Below are positions 31,463 through 40,801 of a DNA stretch of 64,000 nt, one piece after another. The stretch is taken from contig NZ_QEIJ01000003.1 of NCBI RefSeq assembly GCF_003095395.1, forward strand, positions 1 through 64,000, in the 5' to 3' direction. Both the position numbers and the translations under genes were made by a program. This stretch comes from Microbacterium sp. Gd 4-13 (GTDB taxonomy: Bacteria > Actinomycetota > Actinomycetes > Actinomycetales > Microbacteriaceae). Numbering within the stretch: position 1 is the first letter of the stretch; every line of letters begins with the position of its first letter. The notes under the pieces are model-generated. The model made no database searches. It saw only the letters and a program-made list of their open reading frames with translations, and had not been told where the DNA came from.

Positions 31463-32428
31463 CTACGAGTCGTGCGAACCGGGGTCGGGAGCCTGGGTCG
31501 CGCCGACAAGAGTTCGCTCGACGAGCGCCGCGGTGTCGACTGAGCGGGAGTCGACCCACGCGACGTCGCGATAGCGCCGGAACCACGACACCTGTCGTCG
31601 GGCGTAGCGGCGGGTCAGCGCCTGCGTCTGGGCGATCGCCTCCGACTTGGTGAGTTCGCCTCTGAGTTGCCCGAGGGCCTGCGCGTAACCGATGGCCCGA
31701 CGCGCCGTGACGCCATCCTCGAGCCCGCGTTCGCGCAGCGCCGCGGCCTCGGCGACGAGGCCGTCGCGCCACATGCCCTCCACGCGCGCGTCGAGCATGG
31801 GCACGAGCTCGGCGCGTTCGATACGTGTTCCGACGGCGGTGGTCGCCTCGTGCCACAGCACCGGCTCGTCGGGCAGCGCGGCGCCATGGGTGTCCTCGCC
31901 CTGCGCGAGCACCTCCAGCGCGCGCACGATGCGTCGGCCGTTCTTCGGATCGACGCGTGCCGCCGTGACCGGGTCCTGTTCCTGCAGCCGGGCGAAGAGC
32001 ATCCCGGGTCCGAGACGCTCGAGCTCGGCCTCGAGCTCGGCGCGGACGGCGGCGTCGCGGGGCGGGAACGCGAAATCGAACACCACGCTGGAGACGTAGA
32101 GCCCCGAACCCCCGACGAGCACCGCGTCTGCTCCGCGGGCGTGGATGCGACGCACGACATCTCGCGCAGCATCCTGGTACCAGGCCACGGCGGCTTCGTC
32201 GGTCACCTCCAACGCGTCGAAGAGGTGGTGCGGGATGCCACGTCGTTCGTCGTCACGCAGCTTCGCCGTTCCGATGTCCATGCCGCGGTACAGCTGCATC
32301 GCGTCGGCGTTGACGATCTCGGCCGCCGTTCCCCGGGCGGCGAGCGCCTCGGCGAGCGCGAGGGAGAGCCCGGTCTTGCCGGTGCCGGTGGCACCGACGA
32401 CGGCCCAGAGCCTCGGCGGGCGGCTCAC
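31463..32428 (-). CDS. miaA: tRNA dimethylallyltransferase
   Basis: 321 residues. Adds dimethylallyl to N6 of A37 in tRNAs reading codons that start with U. P-loop GATGTGKT (residues ~9-16), [17 protein letters not shown] substrate loop, and DVAWVDSRS at the C-terminus. The start is GTG overlapping the miaB stop as GTGA. MiaA makes the substrate of MiaB, so the pair acts in sequence. Confidence 0.95.
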   Translation of the reverse strand: MSRPPRLWAVVGATGTGKTGLSLALAEALAARGTAAEIVNADAMQLYRGMDIGTAKLRDDERRGIPHHLFDALEVTDEAAVAWYQDAARDVVRRIHARGADAVLVGGSGLYVSSVVFDFAFPPRDAAVRAELEAELERLGPGMLFARLQEQDPVTAARVDPKNGRRIVRALEVLAQGEDTHGAALPDEPVLWHEATTAVGTRIERAELVPMLDARVEGMWRDGLVAEAAALRERGLEDGVTARRAIGYAQALGQLRGELTKSEAIAQTQALTRRYARRQVSWFRRYRDVAWVDSRSVDTAALVERTLVGATQAPDPGSHDS

Positions 32429-33975
32429 ACCCCGACGCGCAGCGACGGCAGGCCGAGCGAGATCGCGCGAGGCGCGCCCGCTTCGCCGGCGGGGGCCGGT
32501 ACACCGCACGACTCCGCCTGGGATCGATCCCAGGCGTCGCCCGCACGCGTGCGCCGGATGCGCAGCGGCGCACCGTCGGGCGCGTCGGCGAGGAGGTAGT
32601 ACGGTGCCGCGCGGGTGATCCCGACCGTCACGATGTCGCCCGGGCGCGGGACGGCAGATCCGGCCGGCAGTTCGAAGTGCACGAGGCGGTTGTCTTCGGC
32701 TCGACCGGTCAAGCGGTGCGTCGAAGCGTCTTTCTTGCCCTCGCCCGTCGAGACGAGCACCTGGACCTCCCGGCCCACCTGCATCGCGTTCTCCTCGAGC
32801 GAGATGCGGTCCTGCAGGGCGAGGAGACGTTCGTAGCGCTCCTGCACGACGGCCTTCGGAACCTGGTCCGCCATTGTCGCCGCCGGGGTGCCCTCGCGAA
32901 TCGAGTACTGGAAGGTGAAGGCGCTGGAGAACCGGGATGCTTCGACCACCCGCAACGTCTCTTCGAAGTCGGCCTCGGTCTCGCCCGGGAATCCGACGAT
33001 GATGTCGGTCGTGATCGAAGCCTGAGGGATGAGCGCGCGCACCCGCTCGAGGATGCCCAGGAACTTCTCGCTCCGGTACGACCGGCGCATGGCTTTGAGA
33101 ACGCGGTCGCTTCCCGACTGCAGCGGCATGTGCAGCTGCGGCATCACGGCGGGCGTCTCGGCCATGGCGGCGATCACGTCGTCGGTGAAGGCGGCCGGGT
33201 GCGGGCTCGTGAACCGGATGCGCTCGAGCCCTTCGATCTGACCGGCTGCTCGGAGCAGTTTGCCGAACGCGAGGCGGTCACCGAACTCGACGCCGTACGA
33301 GTTGACGTTCTGCCCGAGCAGCGTCACCTCGATCGCGCCGTCGTCGACGAGCATGCGGATCTCGTTGAGGATGTCGCCCGGACGGCGGTCCTTCTCCTTG
33401 CCGCGGAGGCTCGGCACGATGCAGAACGTGCAGGTGTTGTTGCACCCGACCGAGATGGAGACCCAGCCTGCGGCGACGCTGTCGCGTTTGGTCGGCAGGG
33501 TCGAGGGGAAGACTTCGAGCGCCTCGAGGATCTCGAGCTCCGCATCGCCGTTGTGACGCGCGCGCTCGAGCAGGCTCGGCAGCGATCCCATGTTGTGCGT
33601 TCCGAAGACCACGTCGACCCAGGGCGCCTTGTCGAGCACCGCCTGCTTGTCCATCTGAGCCATGCACCCGCCGACCGCGATCTGCATGCCCTCGCGGACG
33701 TCCTTGCGCGATTTGAGGTGACCGAGGGTTCCGTAGAGCTTTCCGGCGGCGTTGTCGCGTACCGCGCAGGTGTTGATCACGACGACGTCGGCGTCCGTGC
33801 CCGCCTCGGCGGGCAGGTAGCCCGCGCTCTCGAGCGAGCCCGAGAGGCGTTCCGAGTCGTGGACGTTCATCTGGCACCCGAAGGTCCGCACCTCGTAGGT
33901 GCGCGGCTGACCGTCGAGGCGCAGGGCCGCGGGCGACCGATCGATCACCGTCGGGGTGCGAGAAGGCATGCTCAT
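32425..33975 (-). CDS. miaB: tRNA-2-methylthio-N6-dimethylallyladenosine synthase
   Basis: 516 residues, radical-SAM methylthiotransferase acting on the MiaA product. Three N-terminal cluster cysteines in [10 protein letters not shown] (Cys34), [10 protein letters not shown] and VGGCMAQ; radical-SAM cysteines in CNNTCTFC; a TRAM domain near 400-465 ([16 protein letters not shown]). A ~50-residue C-terminal tail beyond TRAM is low in conservation. The -10-like TAGAAT lies a few bases upstream of the start. Confidence 0.96.
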   Translation of the reverse strand: MSMPSRTPTVIDRSPAALRLDGQPRTYEVRTFGCQMNVHDSERLSGSLESAGYLPAEAGTDADVVVINTCAVRDNAAGKLYGTLGHLKSRKDVREGMQIAVGGCMAQMDKQAVLDKAPWVDVVFGTHNMGSLPSLLERARHNGDAELEILEALEVFPSTLPTKRDSVAAGWVSISVGCNNTCTFCIVPSLRGKEKDRRPGDILNEIRMLVDDGAIEVTLLGQNVNSYGVEFGDRLAFGKLLRAAGQIEGLERIRFTSPHPAAFTDDVIAAMAETPAVMPQLHMPLQSGSDRVLKAMRRSYRSEKFLGILERVRALIPQASITTDIIVGFPGETEADFEETLRVVEASRFSSAFTFQYSIREGTPAATMADQVPKAVVQERYERLLALQDRISLEENAMQVGREVQVLVSTGEGKKDASTHRLTGRAEDNRLVHFELPAGSAVPRPGDIVTVGITRAAPYYLLADAPDGAPLRIRRTRAGDAWDRSQAESCGVPAPAGEAGAPRAISLGLPSLRVGV

Positions 33976-34040
33976 GATGGGCCCATTCTACGAGCCGCGC
34001 CCCGTGCGGGCCCGCGACCCGGTCGGCTCGACCGGGTCGC

Positions 34041-35765
34041 TCACGGTGCCGTGACCGGCCCTGCAGAAGCCGTGCCGAGGGTGACGCGCGCCATGCTCGA
34101 GGGGGTCAGCGCATCGGCCAGCCCGATCCGCAACGCCGAGACGAGGTACTGCGGCGTGGAGTCGTCGGTACCGGCGATGTACGTCGATCCGGGCGGTGCG
34201 CCCGGGCGGTCGGGTTGCACGTTGACCATCAGCGACAGGATCGACGGCAGCACGTTCACGACGGAGCCCACGCGAGCGACGATCGTGTTCACGGCGGTGG
34301 AGAGCGTCGCGCCGAGCGCGGTGATCGCGCCGAGCGCGGTTGTGGTGATCTGGTTCGCCACGGCGGCGACCAGCACGGACGAGAGCAACTCGACCGAGGC
34401 GATCAGCTCGTCGACGGTCGGAAGGCCCAACCTCTGGAGGAGGATGTTGATCGCCCCCACCGCGCCCGCGGCCTCCGCATCGATCGCGAACGTCGCCGTG
34501 CCGTCGAGCACCGCGCCGACCGTGCCGACATAGTCGATCGACACGTCGAGCACGTCCAGACCGGGCAGGATGCTGATCCCCGGTGCGCCGATGACGGCGC
34601 TCAGATCGATCGTCAGGGTGGCCGCACGCAGGTTCTGCTGCAGCGCTTCGGTGATCTGCGACGTCCAGGTGTTCAGCAGATCGCCGACCCGGGTGACGAT
34701 CGGCGCCAGCACGTCGGAGTTCACGACGATCTCGGTGTTGGGTGGGGCGTCGTTGAGCGACGGGAGCACAGCATCCAGATCGATGTCGACCATGCCGCTC
34801 TGCAGATCGACCGTCACCACGCCGTCCGTCAACGGCGTGGACAGCAGCGACGCCACCGCTCCCCCGAGATTCAGCCCGGAGAGGGTGACGTTTCCGCCGA
34901 TGCTCGTGGTCAGGATGCCGGGAAGAGCGAGATCCAGGCGGGCCCCGATCGCCGACGAGATCAGACCCGACGAACCGAGGAGCGAGGCGATCGCCGAGTT
35001 GACGTTCGTGATCCCCGTCGTGGCGGTGCCCGCCAGCTCGCCGACAGCCGGCACCTCGACGTCGAGACCGAGGCCCGCGACGGCATAGCTGCGCGTGCTC
35101 CCCGTGACCATGCCGTCGCCCCACGTCGACGACCTCAGCGCGGCGCAGCCGTCCAGCTCCGAGCTCGCACCGACGGCGCCCACCCGCAGATCCGCGCCCG
35201 CGATCCCCGTGAGGAGGGGAAGCAACTCGTCTAGGCGGATGGTCGCCGGCGACGGCAGGGAACCGCTCGGAGTCGTTCCGGCCGTGACGACGCCGCTGTC
35301 GTTCACCAGGCCCGAGGCACCGGCGGCTGACCCGAATCCCGACACCCGCGCGTACTGGTTGGCGGCGCCGAGCGCCGCGCCGGGCACCGGCACCTCGAAT
35401 CCGCTCATGTCGACCCCCGCGATGCCCAAGAGGTCGACGTCGAAGGGATTGGCGTAGGTGAGGGCGGCGAGATTCACGGCGTCCGGGGGCTGAACCGACA
35501 GCACGCCGTCGGCCCCGAGCACGAGCCGCATCTCTTCGAGGTCGGCCACAGGGTCGAGGTCGGCGCCGAGCAGATCGCCCGAGAGGAAGCGCCCGTGCGA
35601 CGTCGACGCGAAGCCGGCGTATTCCCCGCACCGCAGCGACGACGTGCCGATATCTCCGTTCGCCCACTCCTCGTCGGTCCACGCGGCGGTGGTCGCCGTG
35701 ACCGACAGCGGAACGACGACGACCGCGACCGCGGCGAACGCGAGCGCCGTGAGCGACCGTCGCAT
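34041..35765 (-). CDS. Exported protein of choice-of-anchor G type
   Basis: 574 residues. Signal peptide followed by TTAAWTDEEWANGDIG, the AAWTD motif typical of SipW-dependent exported proteins such as TasA. The rest is Ala/Leu/Gly-rich beta-type sequence with long repetitive-looking stretches (YANPFDVDLLGIAGVDMSGFEVP, LPSLNDAPPNTEIVVNSDVLAPI) resembling the choice-of-anchor G family of Actinobacteria. It ends ...ASAGPVTAP without an LPXTG motif or membrane anchor. Start at 35765 shares a base with the upstream stop (TGATG). Last gene of the SipW-type unit; function unknown, surface role inferred. Confidence 0.7.
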   Translation of the reverse strand: MRRSLTALAFAAVAVVVVPLSVTATTAAWTDEEWANGDIGTSSLRCGEYAGFASTSHGRFLSGDLLGADLDPVADLEEMRLVLGADGVLSVQPPDAVNLAALTYANPFDVDLLGIAGVDMSGFEVPVPGAALGAANQYARVSGFGSAAGASGLVNDSGVVTAGTTPSGSLPSPATIRLDELLPLLTGIAGADLRVGAVGASSELDGCAALRSSTWGDGMVTGSTRSYAVAGLGLDVEVPAVGELAGTATTGITNVNSAIASLLGSSGLISSAIGARLDLALPGILTTSIGGNVTLSGLNLGGAVASLLSTPLTDGVVTVDLQSGMVDIDLDAVLPSLNDAPPNTEIVVNSDVLAPIVTRVGDLLNTWTSQITEALQQNLRAATLTIDLSAVIGAPGISILPGLDVLDVSIDYVGTVGAVLDGTATFAIDAEAAGAVGAINILLQRLGLPTVDELIASVELLSSVLVAAVANQITTTALGAITALGATLSTAVNTIVARVGSVVNVLPSILSLMVNVQPDRPGAPPGSTYIAGTDDSTPQYLVSALRIGLADALTPSSMARVTLGTASAGPVTAP

Positions 35766-36499
35766 CACCGCTCCCCTCGGAACGGTCGCATCCGCAGGGC
35801 CGCACCGAGACCCAGAAGACCTGCCGCCATCGAGCCCACCGCCACCCAGAGCCACACGTCCGCCCCCGTCGCGGGAAGAACGCCGCCCCCTCCCGGCGGA
35901 CCGACCGCAGGATCGACCGCGACGGCGGTGAGGCCGATGCCCATCGTTCCGACCAGGCCCATCAGCGACGCATCCGCTCGCGCATCGGTCGAATCCTCCA
36001 CGGCCAGGGTCACGAGCAGGAACACCGGGGCGGATGCTGCGCGCGACCCGAGCTGGAACGTCGGGCTCGACGCCGCGTACTCGTCGGACCGCGTCGCGAC
36101 GGCGACCGGTGTTGCCGCGCCGGCGCACACCGGGGCCTCGCCCAGGCCGGTCCAGGGGACGTCGCATTCGTCCACGGTCATCTCGAGCCCCCGCGGGTGC
36201 GATACGAGTTCGCCGGTCTTGCGCAGTTGCACCGAGAGTGTGGCTCCGACGGCGTCCTCGAGGCGGGCGGCCACCTGCCAGTAAGACGGATCGCCCGGGC
36301 TGAGATCGAGGAACTCCGCGGGGTACGGATCGGAAGACAGCACCAGTCGGCCGGGATGCCCCGTGGGCGGGACGTCGACCAACGCCGCGCGGGCAGCGGC
36401 GCCGGCGATGAGGCCCCCGCCGACCAGCAGCGCGAGTGAGACCACGGCGGTCAGCACCGCCGCGACGGTGCGTCGCAGAGGGAGGCGTGGGAAGGGCAT
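35765..36499 (-). CDS. LPXTG-anchored surface protein
   Basis: 244 residues. N-terminal signal/membrane helix (about 10-38, VAAVLTAVVSLALLVGGGLIAG), an extracellular domain with two or three cysteines (VDECDVPW, VCAGAA), and a C-terminal sorting signal: LPATG, a hydrophobic helix (WLWVAVGSMAAGLLGLGAAL) and the basic tail RMRPFRGER. A sortase should link it to peptidoglycan; none is in the window. Lies between the signal peptidase gene and the choice-of-anchor G gene, 11 bases after the former. No known family recognised for the middle part. Confidence 0.75.
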   Translation of the reverse strand: MPFPRLPLRRTVAAVLTAVVSLALLVGGGLIAGAAARAALVDVPPTGHPGRLVLSSDPYPAEFLDLSPGDPSYWQVAARLEDAVGATLSVQLRKTGELVSHPRGLEMTVDECDVPWTGLGEAPVCAGAATPVAVATRSDEYAASSPTFQLGSRAASAPVFLLVTLAVEDSTDARADASLMGLVGTMGIGLTAVAVDPAVGPPGGGGVLPATGADVWLWVAVGSMAAGLLGLGAALRMRPFRGER

Positions 36500-36510
36500 C
36501 CGGGGTTCCT

Positions 36511-37110
36511 CTACTGCGGTCGCGGGACGCGAGAAGCGGGGGCAGGCCACAGCGCCCACGCGACCGCGGCGGCGACCACGAGAGTGATCCCCCCCATCGC
36601 GGCGGGAGTCTTCGCCGCGATCACCACCCACCCCGCTCCGGGCGCACCGACCATGACGCGACGCACGTCCTCGACGATGTACGGGTCGGGATCGTCGATC
36701 GTGTTCGCGTCGCCGCGAAGCACGAGGCTGCGGGCCTGCGCGTTGCCGGGTACGCCGTCGATCGCCACGACCCGGTGGGTGACCGGCGCCGTGGAGTTCG
36801 GGCGTGGCACCGTGACGATATCTCCCACCGCGAGTTCCGACGCCGCGACCTCCCGGACCACGGCGGCCGATCCCGTCGGCAGCGACGGGCCCATCGATCC
36901 CGTCACGAAGACGATGATCGACAGCCCGAGCGCGGCGGACGCGACGAGCCACACGATCGTGAGGATCCCGACCACTCCGAGCACCGCGATGACGGCATCT
37001 CGAACGACGTCCCGACGTCGCGGAGTCGCTGCCGCGTGCGCCGCGACCGGCCCGCCGGCCCGCGCGTGGTGCGCGGGTCCGCGGGCCGGCGCCTCGGTGA
37101 GAGAGGGCAC
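36511..37110 (-). CDS. Signal peptidase I, SipW/S26B type
   Basis: About 199 residues. One membrane helix near the N-terminus (VIAVLGVVGILTIVWLVASAA), catalytic Ser in VTGSMGPSLPTGS, and His in PVTHRVVAIDG where ordinary bacterial enzymes use Lys; the conserved LRGDANTIDDPDP follows. The Ser-His arrangement is that of the archaeal/ER type, including Bacillus SipW. A second helix lies at the C-terminus. The start is uncertain: GTG at 37110 fits best, but a CTG overlapping the upstream stop is possible. It probably processes the exported proteins encoded on both sides. Confidence 0.85.
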   Translation of the reverse strand: MPSLTEAPARGPAHHARAGGPVAAHAAATPRRRDVVRDAVIAVLGVVGILTIVWLVASAALGLSIIVFVTGSMGPSLPTGSAAVVREVAASELAVGDIVTVPRPNSTAPVTHRVVAIDGVPGNAQARSLVLRGDANTIDDPDPYIVEDVRRVMVGAPGAGWVVIAAKTPAAMGGITLVVAAAVAWALWPAPASRVPRPQ

Positions 37111-37118
37111 GACGGGTG

Positions 37119-37808
37119 TCAGGACGTGGCCGCGAACTGCCAGGCGGGAGCGCCGGTGAGGCCCATGTAGTCCTCGACGTCCACGCCTGCGGCCGGGACG
37201 AAGGGGTCGGGCAGCGAGACCTCGAAGCAGTAGTACTGGGTGGAGTCCGCCGCAGCGAGGAGCGACTGCGCAGACGTGCCGCCGGACGCGAGCAGCGGCC
37301 CGTCGGCGATGAGCACGGGCGCGCCGGGTGCACCGCTGAATGCGGTGGCGTCGCACGTGAAGGGGGCGTCGTCGGTGACGACACGCACACCGAGGGCGGC
37401 AAGGAGCAGGTCGTCGGGGTCGGTCACCGCCACCCCGGCGGCGGGGACGGCGGGCTGGAGCTCCACCTCACCGGCAACCGACGCGACAGTCGTTCGCAGG
37501 GCGACCGGCGCGTAGACCGCGTCGCCGGGCGAGAGCGCCAGCGCGGCGAGGCCGAAGACGATCTCGCCGCCGGGGTTCTCCTCCTCGTCGGTCCACGTCG
37601 CGTCCGCGAAGGGTGGCACGGTGTTCTGCTGAACCTCGAACGTCGACGTGCCGACCCCGGGCCCGCCGGCGCCGTTGCCGCCGAACACCCACTCGGTGTC
37701 GGTCCACGCGGCCAGCGTGGCCGATACGCCCAATCCGAGCACGGCGGCACCCGCCGTGACCGCGAAGACCTTCCGTCGCGTCGCTCGACGCCGCTCCTGT
37801 GTTTCCAT
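37119..37808 (-). CDS. Protein with SipW-type signal peptide
   Basis: 229 residues, first gene of the four-gene unit. The N-terminus METQERRRATRRKVFAV, a hydrophobic core and SATLAAWTDTEWVFGG form an alternate (SipW-dependent) signal; a second WTDEEENPGG follows at about 70. The mature part is small, beta-rich, with two cysteines (TCDATAFSG, YYCFEVSLP). It resembles the actinobacterial alternate-signal exported proteins and, more distantly, TasA/camelysin fibre subunits. GGGAG lies 6 bases before the ATG. Role as a structural subunit is inferred. Confidence 0.75.
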   Translation of the reverse strand: METQERRRATRRKVFAVTAGAAVLGLGVSATLAAWTDTEWVFGGNGAGGPGVGTSTFEVQQNTVPPFADATWTDEEENPGGEIVFGLAALALSPGDAVYAPVALRTTVASVAGEVELQPAVPAAGVAVTDPDDLLLAALGVRVVTDDAPFTCDATAFSGAPGAPVLIADGPLLASGGTSAQSLLAAADSTQYYCFEVSLPDPFVPAAGVDVEDYMGLTGAPAWQFAATS

Positions 37809-38141
37809 GTCTACTCCCGCTCGTCTCCTGCGTCCGGAGGGCCCTACGCACACCGGCGATCGTGTGATCTGTGAGGACGCTAGAGCGCGGTGGGCCGACG
37901 CACGCGCCCCGCGCAGCGTTCCCGGTGAAAGATGCGAAAGCCGATCCGGATAGGGAGCGCAACCCCTTGGACCCAGAGCACGATGCGGGTAATTTTCGCG
38001 GTACTGGTGTCGTACCCCAGTGGTCGGTTGGGGGGATTCTTCCGCTACCGGGTAGTACGAGATCAGTAGGGTTGAAGATCCGCGCGGCAGGGCTGAGCCG
38101 CGACTCTCTCTGTCAGGTGCACAAGTGGGGGCCGCGAAAGC
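37809..38141. promoter_or_regulatory. Divergent control region of the SipW-type unit and the LuxR gene
   Basis: 333 bases without a gene. It contains two candidate operators: GGTAC-N7-GTACC (38000-38016) and the 11-base palindrome CTACCGGGTAG (38045-38055), which is followed by another GTAC. A -10-like TAGGGT (38067-38072) points to the LuxR gene, and TAGCGT on the minus strand (37877-37882) may serve the exported-protein unit. No good -35 boxes are seen. The bases around 37970-38040 are clearly less GC-rich than the flanking genes. Confidence 0.5.
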
Positions 38142-40772
38142 ATGAGAACTCATCGAGATGACGACGGCGTCATAGGTGACGATCGCGATGTAGCGCGCGT
38201 CATCGATCTGCTGGAAACGGGCACGAGCATCGTTCTCGTCGGTCCGCTCGGAAGTGGGAAGAGCCACTTTCTCCGGCAGGTGATAGGCCGGTTGTCGACG
38301 ACCTCGGACGAGCCTGTCGTCCTGCGCTCGATCGGGCCGCACGCCGCGGTGCCGCACGGAGCGCTGACGGCGTCGAGAGACCCGCGCGCCGCGCGCCTCC
38401 GCGACGGCCGGCCCGAGGAGACCGAGCGTCCGATCGTCATCATCGACGACGCGCAAGAGCTGGATTCGGCTTCGGTGTCTGCCGTCGTGCGTGCGGTCTA
38501 CAGCGGGCACGCGACCGTACTGTTCGCTCTCACGGTGTCGCGCGAAGGGTCGACACGGCCGGCCGACGGCAACCCCGATGCGGCTCAGATGGCAACCGAT
38601 CTCTGGCTGCGGGGCCTCGCGGAACGAATCGACCTCGCAGCCCTCACACCACGTGACGCAGATCTTCTCCTCGACCAGTTCGCTGCACCCGAACTCGACG
38701 CCATGACGCGTGCGTCGATCGTCGCCCTGGCCGACGGTTCCCGGATGCTGCTGAGAGAACTCGCCGCCGAGGCCGGTCACGCCCTCCGGCGCGGCCGGGA
38801 TCCCATCGATGCGATGCGTGAGAGCCTGCCCAACGGGCGTCTCTCCGACGCCCTCGCGGCACACGGCGCTCAGCTGACGTCCGTGGAGAGGAGCACGCTG
38901 GCGACGCTGGGCAGGGTTCCCGGCATCTCCCGGGCCGACGCCGCGCGGTTCCTGCCCACGGCCGCCCTCGACTCACTCGTCAACGCGCGCCTCGTGCACG
39001 ACGACGCGACCCCGACCCATCGCCTGACGGCCAACGCCGCACTTGCTCACGAGGTCGAGCGACGAAGGGGAGCCGACGCGGTCACGCCGCTCCTGGACGG
39101 CGCGATTCGTCGAATGTTCGCACCGTCGAGCGAGTGGTGGTGCCCGCCGCTCGCCGTGCTCGCCGCACAATCATGGCTGCAGGAGGGCTCCCTCGGACCC
39201 GACTACGAATCGGTACCGCCCGCGATCCGCAACAAGGCCTCGCTCGAGGCGGCCCGACGGGCGAACGACCAGGGCGAGCCCGCGCAGGCCGTCGCACACG
39301 CGAGCCTCGGCCTGCGGGACGACGATGACGCCTTCCTCCTTCTGGAGCATGAGTTCGGGCGGGCGGCTCAGGGCGGCACCATCGACGTCGATGCGTTGAT
39401 CGAGAGTCTCTCGGGGGTCCTCGTCGACGCCACGACCCTCCTTCGGTGCGTCCGCGTGGTGGGGCTCGCCGGACCGACGAACGCCGATGCCCTCGAGGCA
39501 GCCGTCGACCGGGTGGCCGCGGTGGAGTGCCCCGACCCCCGCGGCTCCGCAGAACTCGCCATGATGCGCGCCGACATCCTCGGCGCGCGTATGGAGTGGT
39601 CATCGGCCGTGGCGATCGCCGAGGCGGTCTTCGCCCAGCAGAGCAACTCGGCGTCCCTGCGCGTTCGAGCGGCCGCCCTCGCCGGGCTCGGGCACTCGTG
39701 CCTCGGAGCCGTGAGTGAGGCGCAGACATGGTTCCTGCGGGTTCACCGCACCGCCGGAGAGCGTGGAGGCATCACACCGATCACGACGGTCGACCGGCTG
39801 CGGATCGCCTGCAGCGAGATCGTGGCGGGCGCGGTGGCTGATACCGATCTCGGTCCGGTGCTGGCGAGGCTCGGCGGCGAGGTCGACGCGGCCGCCCGCC
39901 AAGGCGATGCGGAGTCGATTGCGACGGCCGGCCTCGTGCTGTCGTGCGCCTACGCCGTCACCGCAGACCCCGAACGCGCCGCGCGCGAGCTGGATGTCGC
40001 GGTGCGCCGGGCACGGCCACCCGCCGCCGCAGACCTGGTGCCGCTGGCGCAGATCGCCGTCGCGCATTCGCTCGCGCTCTTCGACCACGCCCACGAAGCG
40101 CGCCAGCTGCTCGACCGTATGGACCCTGCGGCCTTCGACGGTCTGCCGACCCTCGAGCACGCGCGAATGGTCGCGCAGACGTATGTCTTCACCGCACTCG
40201 GTCAACCCACCGAGGCCCTCGACGCCGCCCGCTCCGCTGTCACGGCCTCCGAGACAGCACCCGCGCTCCAGGCGCGCGATCTCTTCCAGATGGTGGCCCT
40301 GGGTGCCGATGACGACGCCCTCCCCCGGATGCAGCGGATGGCCGCGTCCTCCGACGCACCGGCGACGCAGAGGCTGTCCGCCGCAGCCGAAGCGTTGTCG
40401 GCACTCGACGACCCCGAGCGCGACCTCGTCGCGGCCATGCGACGAGCGACGACGTGGGGCGACAACGGTCCCACGCGCGGCATCGGTATCGCGCGCGACT
40501 CACCGGCACCGAACGGCGCTCAGCGCGGCGCGTCGTCTGCCACCACCGACGTGGAGCTCACGCGTCGCGAACGCGAGATCGCGCTGCTGGTCGCAGAAGG
40601 CCTCGGCAACCGCGAGATCGCCGAGCGTCTCTATCTCTCGGTGCGCACAGTCGAGTCCCACGTCTACCAGGCGCGCACGAAGCTGGGCGCGGCGTCGCGC
40701 GTGGAACTGGGGCGGACCGTCGCTCCGCGCGGCGGCACGTCGCAGAAGACGCACACCGTGCGAGGCCTCTGA
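38142..40772 (+). CDS. ATPase-LuxR type large transcriptional regulator
   Basis: 876 residues. N-terminal AAA/STAND-like ATPase with Walker A GPLGSGKS (34-41) and Walker B IVIIDDAQ (about 96-103), a long helical repeat region of TPR type (about 350-780), and a C-terminal LuxR helix-turn-helix (LTRREREIALLVAEGLGNREIAERLYLSVRTVESHVYQARTKL region, about 805-860). Such LAL-like regulators respond to ligands through the helical part. Divergent from the SipW-type unit, it is the likely local regulator. Ends 29 bases before convergent recX. Confidence 0.87.
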   Translation: MRTHRDDDGVIGDDRDVARVIDLLETGTSIVLVGPLGSGKSHFLRQVIGRLSTTSDEPVVLRSIGPHAAVPHGALTASRDPRAARLRDGRPEETERPIVIIDDAQELDSASVSAVVRAVYSGHATVLFALTVSREGSTRPADGNPDAAQMATDLWLRGLAERIDLAALTPRDADLLLDQFAAPELDAMTRASIVALADGSRMLLRELAAEAGHALRRGRDPIDAMRESLPNGRLSDALAAHGAQLTSVERSTLATLGRVPGISRADAARFLPTAALDSLVNARLVHDDATPTHRLTANAALAHEVERRRGADAVTPLLDGAIRRMFAPSSEWWCPPLAVLAAQSWLQEGSLGPDYESVPPAIRNKASLEAARRANDQGEPAQAVAHASLGLRDDDDAFLLLEHEFGRAAQGGTIDVDALIESLSGVLVDATTLLRCVRVVGLAGPTNADALEAAVDRVAAVECPDPRGSAELAMMRADILGARMEWSSAVAIAEAVFAQQSNSASLRVRAAALAGLGHSCLGAVSEAQTWFLRVHRTAGERGGITPITTVDRLRIACSEIVAGAVADTDLGPVLARLGGEVDAAARQGDAESIATAGLVLSCAYAVTADPERAARELDVAVRRARPPAAADLVPLAQIAVAHSLALFDHAHEARQLLDRMDPAAFDGLPTLEHARMVAQTYVFTALGQPTEALDAARSAVTASETAPALQARDLFQMVALGADDDALPRMQRMAASSDAPATQRLSAAAEALSALDDPERDLVAAMRRATTWGDNGPTRGIGIARDSPAPNGAQRGASSATTDVELTRREREIALLVAEGLGNREIAERLYLSVRTVESHVYQARTKLGAASRVELGRTVAPRGGTSQKTHTVRGL

Positions 40773-40801
40773 GACGAGTCGATCGACGCGAGGTCGGATG
40801 C

